Source: Clostridiales bacterium
GTDB taxonomy: Bacteria; Bacillota; Clostridia; Christensenellales; Borkfalkiaceae
NCBI GenBank assembly: GCA_015055865.1
Contig: SVHK01000009.1
Span: forward strand, 1-45,956
Reading direction: 5' to 3'
DNA length: 45,956 bases
The notes under the pieces are model-generated. The model was given only the letters and a program-made list of their open reading frames with translations. It did not search any database and was not told where the DNA came from. Positions 26,354 through 35,416 of the stretch are shown here, piece after piece. Positions within the stretch are counted from its first letter, which is position 1, and every line of letters begins with the position of its first letter. The position numbers and the translations under genes were made by a program.

Positions 26354-26386
26354 GAAAACGACGCGAAAAACGCGTCGTTTTCATTT
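26354..26386. terminator. Bidirectional intrinsic terminator between tmcAL and ftsZ
   Basis: A perfect 12-bp stem (26354-26365 and 26371-26382) with a 5-base loop between convergent genes, with T-rich sequence on both sides. Confidence 0.88.
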
Positions 26387-26398
26387 TATTATCGTCTT

Positions 26399-27754
26399 TT
26401 ATTTGTCGCCTTTTTTAATAAAGAAATCCACAAACTTAGGATGACGGCGTTTTACCGGTTCTTGCGGTTGTTCCGTCGCTTCGGGAATAAGGTCGTCCGG
26501 TTCAAAATTTTCTTGTGGTTGAACGGGAGCTTGCGGTTGATAAGCATTGACGGGTTGTTCGTACCCGTATCCAGTCGCGTAAGTAGGACGTTGCGGATAA
26601 ACGGGCTGTTGCGGTTGGTATGCCGTTGCCGTAGGTTGTTGTTCGAACGACGAAGCCCCTGCAATTCTATCCGAAAGCGCGGATAAACGTTGGTAACTAC
26701 TTGCCGTATCTTCGGTAGAAACGAAGCTTTGGTTGCTACCGTTAAAACCCGTTGCAATAATAACGACTTCTACTTCGTCGGACATATTTTCATCGATGCA
26801 AGCGCCAAATATAACGTTTGCGGAATAATCGATTACGCCCTTAACCAAATCAGCCGCCATCCAAACTTCATCAAGCGACAAATCTTTACCGCCGACCACG
26901 TTTAAAATAACCGAGCTTGCGCCTTCAATCGTGGTATTGAGCAAGGGACTGCAAACCGCACAACGTACTGCGTCGGAAATTCTCTTTTCGCCTTTCGCCA
27001 CACCGATACCCATGTGCGCGATACCGCGACCTTTCAACGTTGTTCTTACGTCCGCAAAATCAAGATTAATAAGCGCGGGATTTACGATAAGTTCGGCTAT
27101 ACCGCGAATACCTTGACGAAGTACTTCGTCCGCTACTTGCAACGCTTCGGGGAAAGACGTTCCCTTTGGTACGACTTCGCGGATTTTATCGTTCGGTATA
27201 GTAATAATGGAATCGACGCATTTACGAAGTTCTTCCACGCCGTTGAGCGCGTTGTCCATTCTGCGTTTTGCTTCGAACGTAAACGGCAAAGTAACGACGG
27301 CAACGGTAAGAATCTTCATTTCTTTTGCAATCTTAGCGATTACAGGCGCTGCGCCCGTACCGGTACCGCCACCCATACCAGCGGTAATAAATAACAAATC
27401 GGTATCTTTAAGAGCGTTTTGAATCGCTTCTTTATTCTCTTCCGCCGCTGCTCTGCCCACGTTAGGGTCTGCGCCTGCGCCAAGCCCTTTCGTAAGTTTT
27501 ACACCGATTTGAATACGGTTGCTTGCTTTAGAACGAGCAAGCGCTTGATTATCGGTATTGACAACGACGTATTCCGCGCTCTTTAACCCCGACTCGATTA
27601 AACGATTTACGGCGTTATTCCCTGCGCCACCGACGCCGATGACTTTAATTTTCGCAACGCCGGAGAGATTGTTGGTATCGTCCGCAACGAACGGGGAAGC
27701 ATATTGCTCGTCACGACGTTCGTAGTCGTATTCGTTATTGTAATTTTCCATCAT
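26399..27754 (-). CDS. ftsZ: Cell division GTPase FtsZ
   Basis: A 451-residue tubulin homologue that forms the division ring. It has an extended N-terminus (about 32 residues, acidic and Tyr-rich), the GVGGAGNNA motif, the GTP-binding GGGTGTG loop and the T7 region NLDFADV. After residue 350 a Gln/Pro-rich linker (about 80 residues) leads to a basic C-terminal peptide, KRRHPKFVDFFIKKGD, the likely binding site for FtsA. It overlaps ftsA by 4 bases and ends the operon. Confidence 0.97.
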   Translation of the reverse strand: MMENYNNEYDYERRDEQYASPFVADDTNNLSGVAKIKVIGVGGAGNNAVNRLIESGLKSAEYVVVNTDNQALARSKASNRIQIGVKLTKGLGAGADPNVGRAAAEENKEAIQNALKDTDLLFITAGMGGGTGTGAAPVIAKIAKEMKILTVAVVTLPFTFEAKRRMDNALNGVEELRKCVDSIITIPNDKIREVVPKGTSFPEALQVADEVLRQGIRGIAELIVNPALINLDFADVRTTLKGRGIAHMGIGVAKGEKRISDAVRCAVCSPLLNTTIEGASSVILNVVGGKDLSLDEVWMAADLVKGVIDYSANVIFGACIDENMSDEVEVVIIATGFNGSNQSFVSTEDTASSYQRLSALSDRIAGASSFEQQPTATAYQPQQPVYPQRPTYATGYGYEQPVNAYQPQAPVQPQENFEPDDLIPEATEQPQEPVKRRHPKFVDFFIKKGDK

Positions 27755-28935
27755 TTCTTTTTTCCTCCGAATAAATTCTTAAGTTTGTATAAAAGCCCGC
27801 TCTTTTCTCTCCCCTCAAGCGCAACGCTCAAAAGCGCAATCCTTGACGAGAAAGACGGCTTATCGTAATAAGGCAAATCAGGAAATACCGTTTCCGCAAC
27901 GCGCGCCACTCGGTTAGATAAATATTCCGCAAAGCCCGTGATACCGTTCAATCCTTCGCCCGTCAAAAGCAACGGCGCATTTAAAATCGCAACGGTCTTT
28001 TTATCTTTGTAGTGGCTTTCAAAAAATTCGTTAATCTTTTCACACAGCTCGTCCAAAGCGAATTTTATAACGTCGTTAATTTTCCATACCGGATAACTCG
28101 CCCCGTTCTCGCCAGTCCAAAGCAAATCTCTCGCGACCGCACCGCCTGAAATATTCGCCGAATAAAGCATTTCTTCCGCGACTGAATATTCTACCTGCAT
28201 TTGATTAATCAAATGCGCTAAAATGCTACCTAACCCGCAGTCGAAACTTTCTTCACGTACGATACCGTTTCCGTAAACGACGGAAAGCGAAGAAGTTAAA
28301 AAACCCACGTCAAGCAAAAACGCGTAACTCTCACGACGCTTTTGTGGTATCAAATACCTAGCCTGCGCCAAGCTCGACGGAACGAATCGAATTTTGAAAA
28401 TCCCAAGCCCAGAAAAGACTTCCGAAATGAACGCATAAAATTCTTCGCTGATAAAATAATAACTTAACGCGCCTTTTAAAAGCGAAGTCGGCGATCCATA
28501 AAGCGCGGAAACGTCAAAATATTTACGATTATCGCCCAAAGCAAAATACATAGCCGAACGTTCTACGCAACGTCCCGTAGCAAGAAGTTCGTTTAATCCG
28601 CTTGCAAACAACGCTTCTACGTCTTGATTAGAAATTTTTCGTTTGGACGGAAAGGAAATGGTATGTCCTTTCGTCTTTACCGAAGTAAACGACGTCGGAA
28701 CGGAAACGTAAACTTCGTCAATCGCGCCTTCGTAATTTTGACGAACGGAATCGACTACGGAAACGACTGCGTTTTTAAACGAATTTTTATCCCAAAAACC
28801 TTGCGTGGAATACCCTTCGTATCTTTCCGTTTTATTTCCGCAAATAATAAACGTATCGTTTACCCCTTGACCGCCAATCATAAAGGTAACTTCATACGAA
28901 CGTATATCTAAAACGGCAACTCTTTTGTTTTTCAT
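27751..28935 (-). CDS. ftsA: Diverged FtsA-like division protein
   Basis: A 394-residue actin-fold protein directly before ftsZ. The C-terminal LLYKLKNLFGGKKK is the expected amphipathic membrane-binding helix. LLLTGEGLNGI matches the adenosine motif. The phosphate-1 motif is diverged: LDIRSYEV where FtsA has DIGT/S plus K, and the phosphate-2 motif reads DVGFLTSSLSVV. ATP binding may therefore be weak or lost. Its role would be to tether FtsZ to the membrane. It has its own promoter at 28973-29001, after a terminator that separates it from ftsQ. Confidence 0.85.
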   Translation of the reverse strand: MKNKRVAVLDIRSYEVTFMIGGQGVNDTFIICGNKTERYEGYSTQGFWDKNSFKNAVVSVVDSVRQNYEGAIDEVYVSVPTSFTSVKTKGHTISFPSKRKISNQDVEALFASGLNELLATGRCVERSAMYFALGDNRKYFDVSALYGSPTSLLKGALSYYFISEEFYAFISEVFSGLGIFKIRFVPSSLAQARYLIPQKRRESYAFLLDVGFLTSSLSVVYGNGIVREESFDCGLGSILAHLINQMQVEYSVAEEMLYSANISGGAVARDLLWTGENGASYPVWKINDVIKFALDELCEKINEFFESHYKDKKTVAILNAPLLLTGEGLNGITGFAEYLSNRVARVAETVFPDLPYYDKPSFSSRIALLSVALEGREKSGLLYKLKNLFGGKKK

Positions 28936-28972
28936 ATTCCCTTTTTTCCTTTGGAAAAACCTTATTTATTTT

Positions 28973-29001
28973 ATTATAAACCATTCACTAAAAAAAGTCA
29001 A
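28973..29001 (-). promoter_or_regulatory. SigA-type promoter of ftsA-ftsZ
   Basis: On minus, TTGACT (29001-28996) and TATAAT (28978-28973) with a 17-bp spacer. Confidence 0.82.
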
Positions 29002-29017
29002 TCTCTTGACGAAAAAA

Positions 29018-29049
29018 AACGGAAAAAACACGCTTTTAGGCGTGTTTTC
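29018..29049 (-). terminator. Intrinsic terminator after ftsQ
   Basis: Stem arms at 29026-29033 and 29040-29047 with a 6-base loop and a run of T on minus. It separates the mraY-ftsQ unit from ftsA-ftsZ. Confidence 0.85.
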
Positions 29050-29063
29050 TCTTCTTTTTTATA

Positions 29064-29840
29064 TTATTCAAAAGAAATTTCGTTAGGATAATAAACGACG
29101 GTTGTTTTTCCATCTCCGCTTGCAACGTAAATCGACCCTTTCAACCGTTCGTCGTCTTTCAAAGAAAGGTAAACGTTCGCAATCTTTTCCGCTTTTTCTT
29201 CCACGAATTCTTTCGCCTGACGAACTCGAATTACCACGCCTTCCTTAGTGAAAAGGTCGTATTGTTCAATCGTACCGCCTAAAAGCTGATAATCAACCGA
29301 AACCAAATTACTTCTAAGCCCGTCAAAACAAACGGACAATTCTTTTAACAACGGCAAAATCCCGTTTATTTTTTCACCGATACAACGCTGACCTTTTACA
29401 CCGGAAATCTCCATTCCCGTTATCGCAACGTTGGCTTTTTTATCCGACCTATTTTCAGGCGTTCCACGAACGGAAAGCACCGTTCCGTCTAACCCTAAAA
29501 TATAATATTCTTCGCCGTTTTTCACCGAAAATACTTCCGCGTCTTCTATCGCTTCGACGACGAGTTTATTGGGATATTCTATTTTAAAGTCGGTCATTCT
29601 AAAATACGGATAATTTGCAAACGTACTCTCCGCAGTTTTCCGTTTCACGGTAAACACGCTTTCTTTATCGTAGAGTTTAATAAGTTCTAATCGCAAACTC
29701 TCCGCTTCTATTTTCGCCTCTGCCGAAACGAAACGGATATTTAAATCCAACTTCTCTACCCGATAAACGCTCGTAACGCCTAACGCCGTCGCCGATAAAA
29801 ATAAAACGAGCGTCAATAATATCGTAATAATTTTTTTCAT
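29064..29840 (-). CDS. ftsQ: Cell division protein FtsQ/DivIB
   Basis: A bitopic membrane protein of about 258 residues. One N-terminal membrane segment (about residues 3-23) is followed by an extracytoplasmic POTRA-like domain and a beta domain. Sequence similarity within this family is low, so the call leans on topology, length and position between murA and ftsA. The start was set at ATG 29840, which has an AAAGGA site, rather than seven codons upstream. It would be part of the FtsQLB divisome complex that controls septal synthesis. Confidence 0.83.
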   Translation of the reverse strand: MKKIITILLTLVLFLSATALGVTSVYRVEKLDLNIRFVSAEAKIEAESLRLELIKLYDKESVFTVKRKTAESTFANYPYFRMTDFKIEYPNKLVVEAIEDAEVFSVKNGEEYYILGLDGTVLSVRGTPENRSDKKANVAITGMEISGVKGQRCIGEKINGILPLLKELSVCFDGLRSNLVSVDYQLLGGTIEQYDLFTKEGVVIRVRQAKEFVEEKAEKIANVYLSLKDDERLKGSIYVASGDGKTTVVYYPNEISFE

Positions 29841-29857
29841 TCGTATCAATCCTTTTA

Positions 29858-31114
29858 TCAAACTCGAACGCGTTTAATTTGCGCTCCTAATTTTTTTAAT
29901 TTATGTTCAAATTCCGAATATCCCCTATCGACGTAGGACAAATCCAGCACCGTACTTTTTCCTTCCGCCTTCAAAGCGGCTATCACGAGCGCGGCTCCAC
30001 CCCGTAAATCTTCCGCCGTAACGGACGCGCCACGAAGTTTTTCCACGCCTCGAATCACTGCAGTCCTACCCCGAACGGTAATATCCGCGCCCATTCGTTT
30101 TAATTGCGCGGCGTATTTATATCTCGTTTCAAATAAATTTTCAACCACGAGCGAAGTCCCCGACGCCGTACAACAAAGCGCTGAATACTGCGCCTGCAAA
30201 TCGGTTGGAAATCCAGGGAACGGCATAGTTTCTACGATATCCGTCGCTTTAAGTCGTCCCGTGCTACTTAATATTATTCTATCATTTTTCGTATAGATTT
30301 TGCAACCGTTTTCACTCAATTTATGTAAAAGCGCGGCAATATTTTCCGAATTAAGCCCTTTCGTTTCAATTTCGCCACCGCAAGTAGCCGCTGCAATCAA
30401 AAAAGTCCCTGCTTCTATCCTATCGCACATCGCCTCGTATTCTACGCCGTGAAGTTTTTTCACTCCGTCGATTACGATAGTGCTCCCGCCTGCGCCTTGC
30501 ACTTTCGCGCCCATTGCGTTAAGAAAATTTTGCAAATCGACGATTTCAGGTTCTTTCGCCGCATTCCGAATAAGCGTCCTGCCTTCCGCCTTGACCGCCG
30601 CCAAAATGATATTTTCCGTCGCGCCCACGCTTGGAAAATCCAAAAGAATCTCCGCGCCTTTTAACACGTCCGCGCTACAAGAAATAAACCCGTTTTCTTC
30701 GACGATTTTCACGCCCAAACGTTGTAAGCCTTTCAAATGCAAATCAATCGGCCGAAGTCCTATATCGCAACCGCCGGGATAGGCGATTTTCGCACGACGG
30801 AAACGAGTTAAAACCGAGCCTAACATAAATACGGACGAACGCAATTCCTTGGTCAATCTTGCAGGGAGTTCGTGCGAAACGGCGTTAGCGCTATCAATCA
30901 TCGTGCAATCCCCGTCCCTTTCCGCTTTGCAACCAAGCTCTATCAAAATCCGTAACATATTCTCAACGTCCGAAATCATCGGCACCCTCCGTATTTTAAC
31001 GGGTTTATCCGTCAATATCGACCCCGCCAATAGAGGCAAGACGGAATTTTTCGCGCCTTGAAGATTCACCGTACCGTATAATTTTTTACCGCCGTCAATT
31101 ATGTATTTATCCAT
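29858..31114 (-). CDS. murA: UDP-N-acetylglucosamine 1-carboxyvinyltransferase
   Basis: A 418-residue enolpyruvyl transferase, the first committed step of peptidoglycan synthesis and the fosfomycin target. Lys22-Asn23 and the catalytic Cys116 in PGGCDIG are present. Cys at this position predicts fosfomycin sensitivity, by family rule. The start was placed at ATG 31114, after AAGGAG. It sits between ftsW and ftsQ, where murG is often found in Firmicutes. Confidence 0.96.
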   Translation of the reverse strand: MDKYIIDGGKKLYGTVNLQGAKNSVLPLLAGSILTDKPVKIRRVPMISDVENMLRILIELGCKAERDGDCTMIDSANAVSHELPARLTKELRSSVFMLGSVLTRFRRAKIAYPGGCDIGLRPIDLHLKGLQRLGVKIVEENGFISCSADVLKGAEILLDFPSVGATENIILAAVKAEGRTLIRNAAKEPEIVDLQNFLNAMGAKVQGAGGSTIVIDGVKKLHGVEYEAMCDRIEAGTFLIAAATCGGEIETKGLNSENIAALLHKLSENGCKIYTKNDRIILSSTGRLKATDIVETMPFPGFPTDLQAQYSALCCTASGTSLVVENLFETRYKYAAQLKRMGADITVRGRTAVIRGVEKLRGASVTAEDLRGGAALVIAALKAEGKSTVLDLSYVDRGYSEFEHKLKKLGAQIKRVRV

Positions 31115-31161
31115 ACGCAAAGCTCCTTATGCTTTATTGTATGAAATGTTTTCTTTGAAAG

Positions 31162-32292
31162 TTACTCGCCCCTTTTACTGACGGAATAAAGCAACCCCAT
31201 CGACGTCATCGTAATAATCAAAGCCGTATTCCCCGAACTTATAAGCGGTAACGGAATACCCGTGGGCGGAATAGCACCGCTGACGACGAGCGCGTTAATG
31301 CACACCTGAATACCGAATACGAGCGTTATCCCGAACGCCAATAAAAAAGAAAAGAAATCGTTGCTTTTTACAGCCGAACGCATTCCACGATAAACCAATA
31401 ACACCGTCGCCAAAAAGAAAACGGCTATCCCAACAAACCCCGTTTCCTCGCCGATAATCGCTAAAATAAAATCGCTTTCCGCAAATGGTAAAAATCTATA
31501 TTTTTGCCGTGATTGAAACAATCCCGTTCCAAACCAACCGCCGTTACCAAGCGCGTACAAAGATTGAATTAATTGATAGCCTTCTTCTTTCGGCGATGCC
31601 CAAGGATCTAAAAAAGCGCTTAAACGCAACAATCGATAAGGTTCACTAATAATTAATACGGGAACAGCTATTAAAGCCGGCAATAAAATGACGGCAAAGT
31701 GCTTCCATTTTACTCCGCCTGCAAACAACATTCCAATCATCAACGCTCCTACGCACATCGTAACCGACATATTCGGTTCTAAAATAATCAAAAGACAAAT
31801 TACTCCGCCTGCCAAAAGTACGGGAATCATTCCTGAAAATTTTCGCATTTTTCCCATATTTTCCGACATATACCCTGCCGAAAAAATAACGAACCCGTAT
31901 TTCGCGATTTCCGACGGTTGAATCGTAACGCCACCGATACCAATCCAACGCGTCGCCCCGTAATTTGTTTTACCTATCCCCGGCACGAATACGAGCGCCA
32001 ATAAAATAATAGGTACAAACAGCGAAAAAAATCGGACATTTTTATTCTTTAATTTTTTATAATCAAAACCGCAAGCAAAAATCATTCCCGCTAACCCCAA
32101 CAAAAAGCCGACGAGTTGTTTTTTTGCAAAATAAAATCTGTCGCCGTATTGGACTTCAGCAACGTAATAACTAGCAGAATAAACCATTATTACGCCAAAC
32201 CCTGCGAGTAAAACGGTTAGAATAGGAATTAATAGGTCGCCTTTTTTTCTATTCGACTTCGCCTTCGTCTGCGATAAATGCGTTGTCGTCAA
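31162..32292 (-). CDS. ftsW: Lipid-linked peptidoglycan polymerase FtsW
   Basis: A SEDS-family glycosyltransferase of about 376 residues with about ten membrane helices, working with a class B PBP at the septum. Seen are the GVIMVYSAS segment near TM1, the conserved GIGGVTIQPSEIAKY loop and NGGWFGTG. The open frame continues to 32391 inside murD. TTG 32292, with AAAGGAAA upstream, was chosen because it limits the overlap with murD to 44 bases. SpoVE is the alternative name for this paralogue type in spore formers. Confidence 0.92.
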   Translation of the reverse strand: MTTTHLSQTKAKSNRKKGDLLIPILTVLLAGFGVIMVYSASYYVAEVQYGDRFYFAKKQLVGFLLGLAGMIFACGFDYKKLKNKNVRFFSLFVPIILLALVFVPGIGKTNYGATRWIGIGGVTIQPSEIAKYGFVIFSAGYMSENMGKMRKFSGMIPVLLAGGVICLLIILEPNMSVTMCVGALMIGMLFAGGVKWKHFAVILLPALIAVPVLIISEPYRLLRLSAFLDPWASPKEEGYQLIQSLYALGNGGWFGTGLFQSRQKYRFLPFAESDFILAIIGEETGFVGIAVFFLATVLLVYRGMRSAVKSNDFFSFLLAFGITLVFGIQVCINALVVSGAIPPTGIPLPLISSGNTALIITMTSMGLLYSVSKRGE

Positions 32293-33664
32293 GTTCGAAG
32301 TTTTCCTTTCCCGACTTTGCTTTTTCTTCAAACGAGCGTACCAATTCAACAAATTTATCCCCCCTTTCTTCATAACCGGTAAACTCGTCAAAACTTGCGC
32401 TTGCAGGACTCAACAACACCGTTTGCCCACTTTTTGCCGTCAAGCGCGCAAGTTGTACCGCAATAGAAAACTTATCGCAAAGAGTAACCTTTCTATACCC
32501 CGTTTTTATTGCGCCGTCTAAAAGCTTTAAACGGTTTTCGCCGTACAATATCGCCTGCGCAATCTTTAAATTACGGAGCGCGGAAAACAGCGCAGTATAA
32601 TCGTAGCCTTTATCTTTACCACCCAGCAACAAAACCGTTTCTTCTTTCATACACGCTACCGCTTTAAGCGTTGCGTCAACGTTCGTCGCCTTAGAATCGT
32701 TAATATACGTTATTCCGTCGATTTCAGCGACCTTTTCTATACGATGTTTTACGCCTTTAAAAGTCATAAGAGAATTTACGATTTTCTCCGATTCAACGCC
32801 CATAATTTTCGCAACGGAAATTGCTGCCAACGCGTTTTGCACGTTATGTTCACCCGCTAAAGGCAAATCGGAAACTTCCATAATTTTTTCTTCTTTATAA
32901 TATAAAACTCCGTCGTTTAAATACGCCCCGTCCACCTTTCCTTTCAAAGAAAACCAGACGATTTTCGCACGCGTATTTTCAGAAAATTCTTTTACAATCG
33001 GGTCGTCGTAATTTAAAACCACCACTTCCGACTCCGTACTGTTTTTTAAAAGTTTCTTCTTTAAAAATATGTAGTTTTCCATATTATAATGCCGATTTAA
33101 ATGGTCTTGTGTGATATTTAACACGACAGCAACGTGCGGGCAAAGCGAATTGAGCGTTTCAAGTTGAAAACTTGAAATTTCCGCAACGGCAATATCTTCC
33201 GAGCCTAAATCAACCCGTTTAATCATCGGCGAACCCACGTTACCGCACGCCTCCGCGCGTTGACGGTTATCGGTAAATATCTTTTCTATCATAGAAACGG
33301 TCGTCGTTTTACCGTTCGTACCCGTTACCGCTACGATTAAGCAACGCATATACCGCACGGCAAGTTCGCTTTCTCCTACTATCGATTTCCCCGCGCGCCT
33401 AAAAGAAATTGCTATTGGGTGGTCGATAGGAATACCGGGGCTAAGAACGAGTACGTCGCAAATCTCCGGCATTTTAGAAAGTTCTTCTTTTTTAACGCGC
33501 AAACCACCAAGACTTTCAAGGCGTTCAATCGTCTTTTCCAAGCCTGCGCTCGTTACGTCGTCGTAAAGATATACTTTACCGCCTTTCTCAAGCAAAAACT
33601 CCGTCGCCGCAGTCCCCGAACGAGATAATCCTAAAACTAAAAACTTTTGTTGTTTTGGAAACAT
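32249..33664 (-). CDS. murD: UDP-N-acetylmuramoylalanine--D-glutamate ligase
   Basis: A Mur ligase of about 471 residues that adds D-Glu in the cytoplasmic phase of peptidoglycan synthesis. It has an N-terminal Rossmann domain (VLGLSRSG), the ATP loop GTNGKTTT, and the C-terminal segment LLSPASASFDEF. The start at ATG 33664 follows an AGGAG site; the longer frame would overlap mraY. It lies between mraY and ftsW in the usual dcw order. Confidence 0.96.
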   Translation of the reverse strand: MFPKQQKFLVLGLSRSGTAATEFLLEKGGKVYLYDDVTSAGLEKTIERLESLGGLRVKKEELSKMPEICDVLVLSPGIPIDHPIAISFRRAGKSIVGESELAVRYMRCLIVAVTGTNGKTTTVSMIEKIFTDNRQRAEACGNVGSPMIKRVDLGSEDIAVAEISSFQLETLNSLCPHVAVVLNITQDHLNRHYNMENYIFLKKKLLKNSTESEVVVLNYDDPIVKEFSENTRAKIVWFSLKGKVDGAYLNDGVLYYKEEKIMEVSDLPLAGEHNVQNALAAISVAKIMGVESEKIVNSLMTFKGVKHRIEKVAEIDGITYINDSKATNVDATLKAVACMKEETVLLLGGKDKGYDYTALFSALRNLKIAQAILYGENRLKLLDGAIKTGYRKVTLCDKFSIAVQLARLTAKSGQTVLLSPASASFDEFTGYEERGDKFVELVRSFEEKAKSGKENFELDDNAFIADEGEVE

Positions 33665-33681
33665 ATTTTTTCTCCTATTTA

Positions 33682-34618
33682 TTAAAAAATCAAACACAGC
33701 GTTGCCATCGCTAACGTCAACGCAAAATAGCCGTATGAAATTTTACTTTCCGAATATCCGCTTTGTTGAAGATGATGATGAAAGGGCGACATTTTAAAAA
33801 TCCTTTTTCCGCCCGTCGCTTTAAAATAAACGACTTGAGCAATCACCGACACGCCCGAAATAACGAACGCAATCCCCACGAGCGCAATATATAAAAACCC
33901 GCCTGAGAATACTCCTACGCAAGCAGCGAAACCGCCGAGCGACAACGAACCCGTATCCCCCATAAACACGCTTGCCGGCGACGAATTAAAAACGAGATAC
34001 CCTACCAACGCGCCCGTAATGGCGATAGAAGTTATAGACAATCCAATTTCGCTCTCCGACAAAATAACGCCAAAAAACAGAAAGAACGGCGCGCATACTC
34101 CTGTCGCGAGTCCGTCCAACCCGTCCGTTAAATTCACGCAATTTACGGTTGCCAAAAAGACGAACACGGAAACGGGGATAATCCCCCAAGCTATATCAAA
34201 TTCCGTTTTTAAAAAAGGCAAAGTTATTTTTGTTAATCCTGCTCGCCACGCGTAAACGGAAGCCAAAAACGCTACCAAGACTTGAAAGATTATTTTTTGC
34301 TTCGCCGTCAACCCTAAATTTTCTTTCCGTTTGAGCTTTAAAAAATCGTCCAACAACCCGACGAACATATATGCGAGCCCCACGACGAGCGTAACCAAAG
34401 TCGTTCGCGACAAATTCGGCAAAAACAAGAAAGTCGATATAACGCTCGCCAAGATAAAAGCAAGTCCGCCCATCGTCGGCGTTCCGCTCTTTTTTCGATG
34501 TTCTTTTACGTAAGATAAAACGTTTTGCCCTGCTCGCCATTTTTTTAATAAAGGAATGAGTAAAAAACAAAAAACCGACGATAAGACGAAGGAAACTACA
34601 ATGCGTATCTTTTAACAT
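33682..34618 (-). CDS. mraY: Phospho-N-acetylmuramoyl-pentapeptide transferase, 5' end frame-shifted
   Basis: MraY makes lipid I at the membrane. Family motifs are present: DDFLK, NLTDGLDGLA, FMGDTGSLSLGG and HHHLQQSG. The frame is open from 34611, but its first ATG (34473) falls inside the conserved GTPTMGG motif. Homologous sequence continues upstream of that ATG (RIVVSFVL through KKSGTPT). An ATG at 34618, with AAAGGAG upstream, is in the wrong frame by one base. Removing one A from the AAAA run at 34610-34613 would join it perfectly (MLKIRIVV). So either there is a +1 error or real frameshift, a rare non-ATG start, or frameshifting. The gene abuts the recombinase module, whose frame runs into it. 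Confidence 0.85.
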
Positions 34619-35416
34619 TATTCGCTCGTTCTCCTTTAAACGCGACCAATTTATCGAATGACCGCAATATTCGTAATCGGTTGCAATCGACCATACTTTT
34701 TCGGCGTTCCACTTTTTTGCCGAAGTTTTATGTAAGGGTTTTAATCCTAAAACCGTCGTCGCATACGCAGAACGTGTCAATACTCCGTCCGCATTCAGTT
34801 TATCTGCGATCTTGCCACAGGATAAACCTTCGTTTGCTACGTAGTCGTAAATACGTCGAACGATTGACGCTGAATAATTATCAATAATCTCCGTACCGTT
34901 TTCGTCGTAACGATAGCCGTATTTGGGATAATAATTTAAATGCTTAGTTTGCGCGTAATGAATTCTCGCTTGTTTGCACTTTTTTAAAAACTCTTTTCGG
35001 TAATACTCGTCCAAAAAACCGCGGAACAAAATAGACGTATCTTCCTTGTACGATTGACTATCGTACTTATCGTTTAATGAAATAACCCTTATCCCGTGCG
35101 CAGGAAAAACGCATTCCAAATATTCGCCCACTTTACGTAAAGAACGCCCAAGTCTTGATAAATCTTTCAATAAAACGATATTGAATTTTTTTCTTTCCAT
35201 ATCCGTGAGCATTTTTTTCAAAGCCGGACGCTCAAAACTTGCACCGCTATATCCGTCGTCTATATAAATTTCATAAATTTGAAAACGTTGTTCTTGAGCA
35301 AACATTTTTAGCGTAAAAATTTGATTTTCAATACTTTTAGACGTATCTTGAACGCACGTTTTGTTTTCATCTTCTCTAGACAAACGAACGTAAATAGCAA
35401 CCTTATCGCTCCGCAT
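34196..35416 (-). CDS. Large serine recombinase, truncated, open frame reading into mraY
   Basis: The first 256 or so residues form a serine recombinase. A resolvase/invertase domain (1-150) carries the catalytic Ser in YVRLSRED and the SRLGR motif, followed by a Recombinase domain (about 160-256) ending near CGHSINW. After about 34646 the frame is simply mraY read in the wrong frame. The zinc ribbon and coiled coil normally found in large serine recombinases are absent. It overlaps the upstream recombinase by 14 bases. Its 3' end appears lost or exchanged at an integration junction. The 406-residue reading is not a natural protein. Confidence 0.8.
   Translation of the reverse strand: MRSDKVAIYVRLSREDENKTCVQDTSKSIENQIFTLKMFAQEQRFQIYEIYIDDGYSGASFERPALKKMLTDMERKKFNIVLLKDLSRLGRSLRKVGEYLECVFPAHGIRVISLNDKYDSQSYKEDTSILFRGFLDEYYRKEFLKKCKQARIHYAQTKHLNYYPKYGYRYDENGTEIIDNYSASIVRRIYDYVANEGLSCGKIADKLNADGVLTRSAYATTVLGLKPLHKTSAKKWNAEKVWSIATDYEYCGHSINWSRLKENERIMLKDTHCSFLRLIVGFLFFTHSFIKKMASRAKRFILRKRTSKKERNADDGRTCFYLGERYIDFLVFAEFVANDFGYARRGARIYVRRVVGRFFKAQTERKFRVDGEAKNNLSSLGSVFGFRLRVASRINKNNFAFFKNGI
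34596..34649 (-). pseudogene. murF: Possible murF 3' end remnant at the recombinase junction
   Basis: A third frame across the junction reads LVAFKGERANNVKRYAL then stop at 34598-34596, overlapping the mraY start. VxFKGxRA near the end resembles the C-terminus of MurF ligases, and murF is the usual neighbour upstream of mraY. The tail is short, so this is a tentative reading. Confidence 0.35.
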
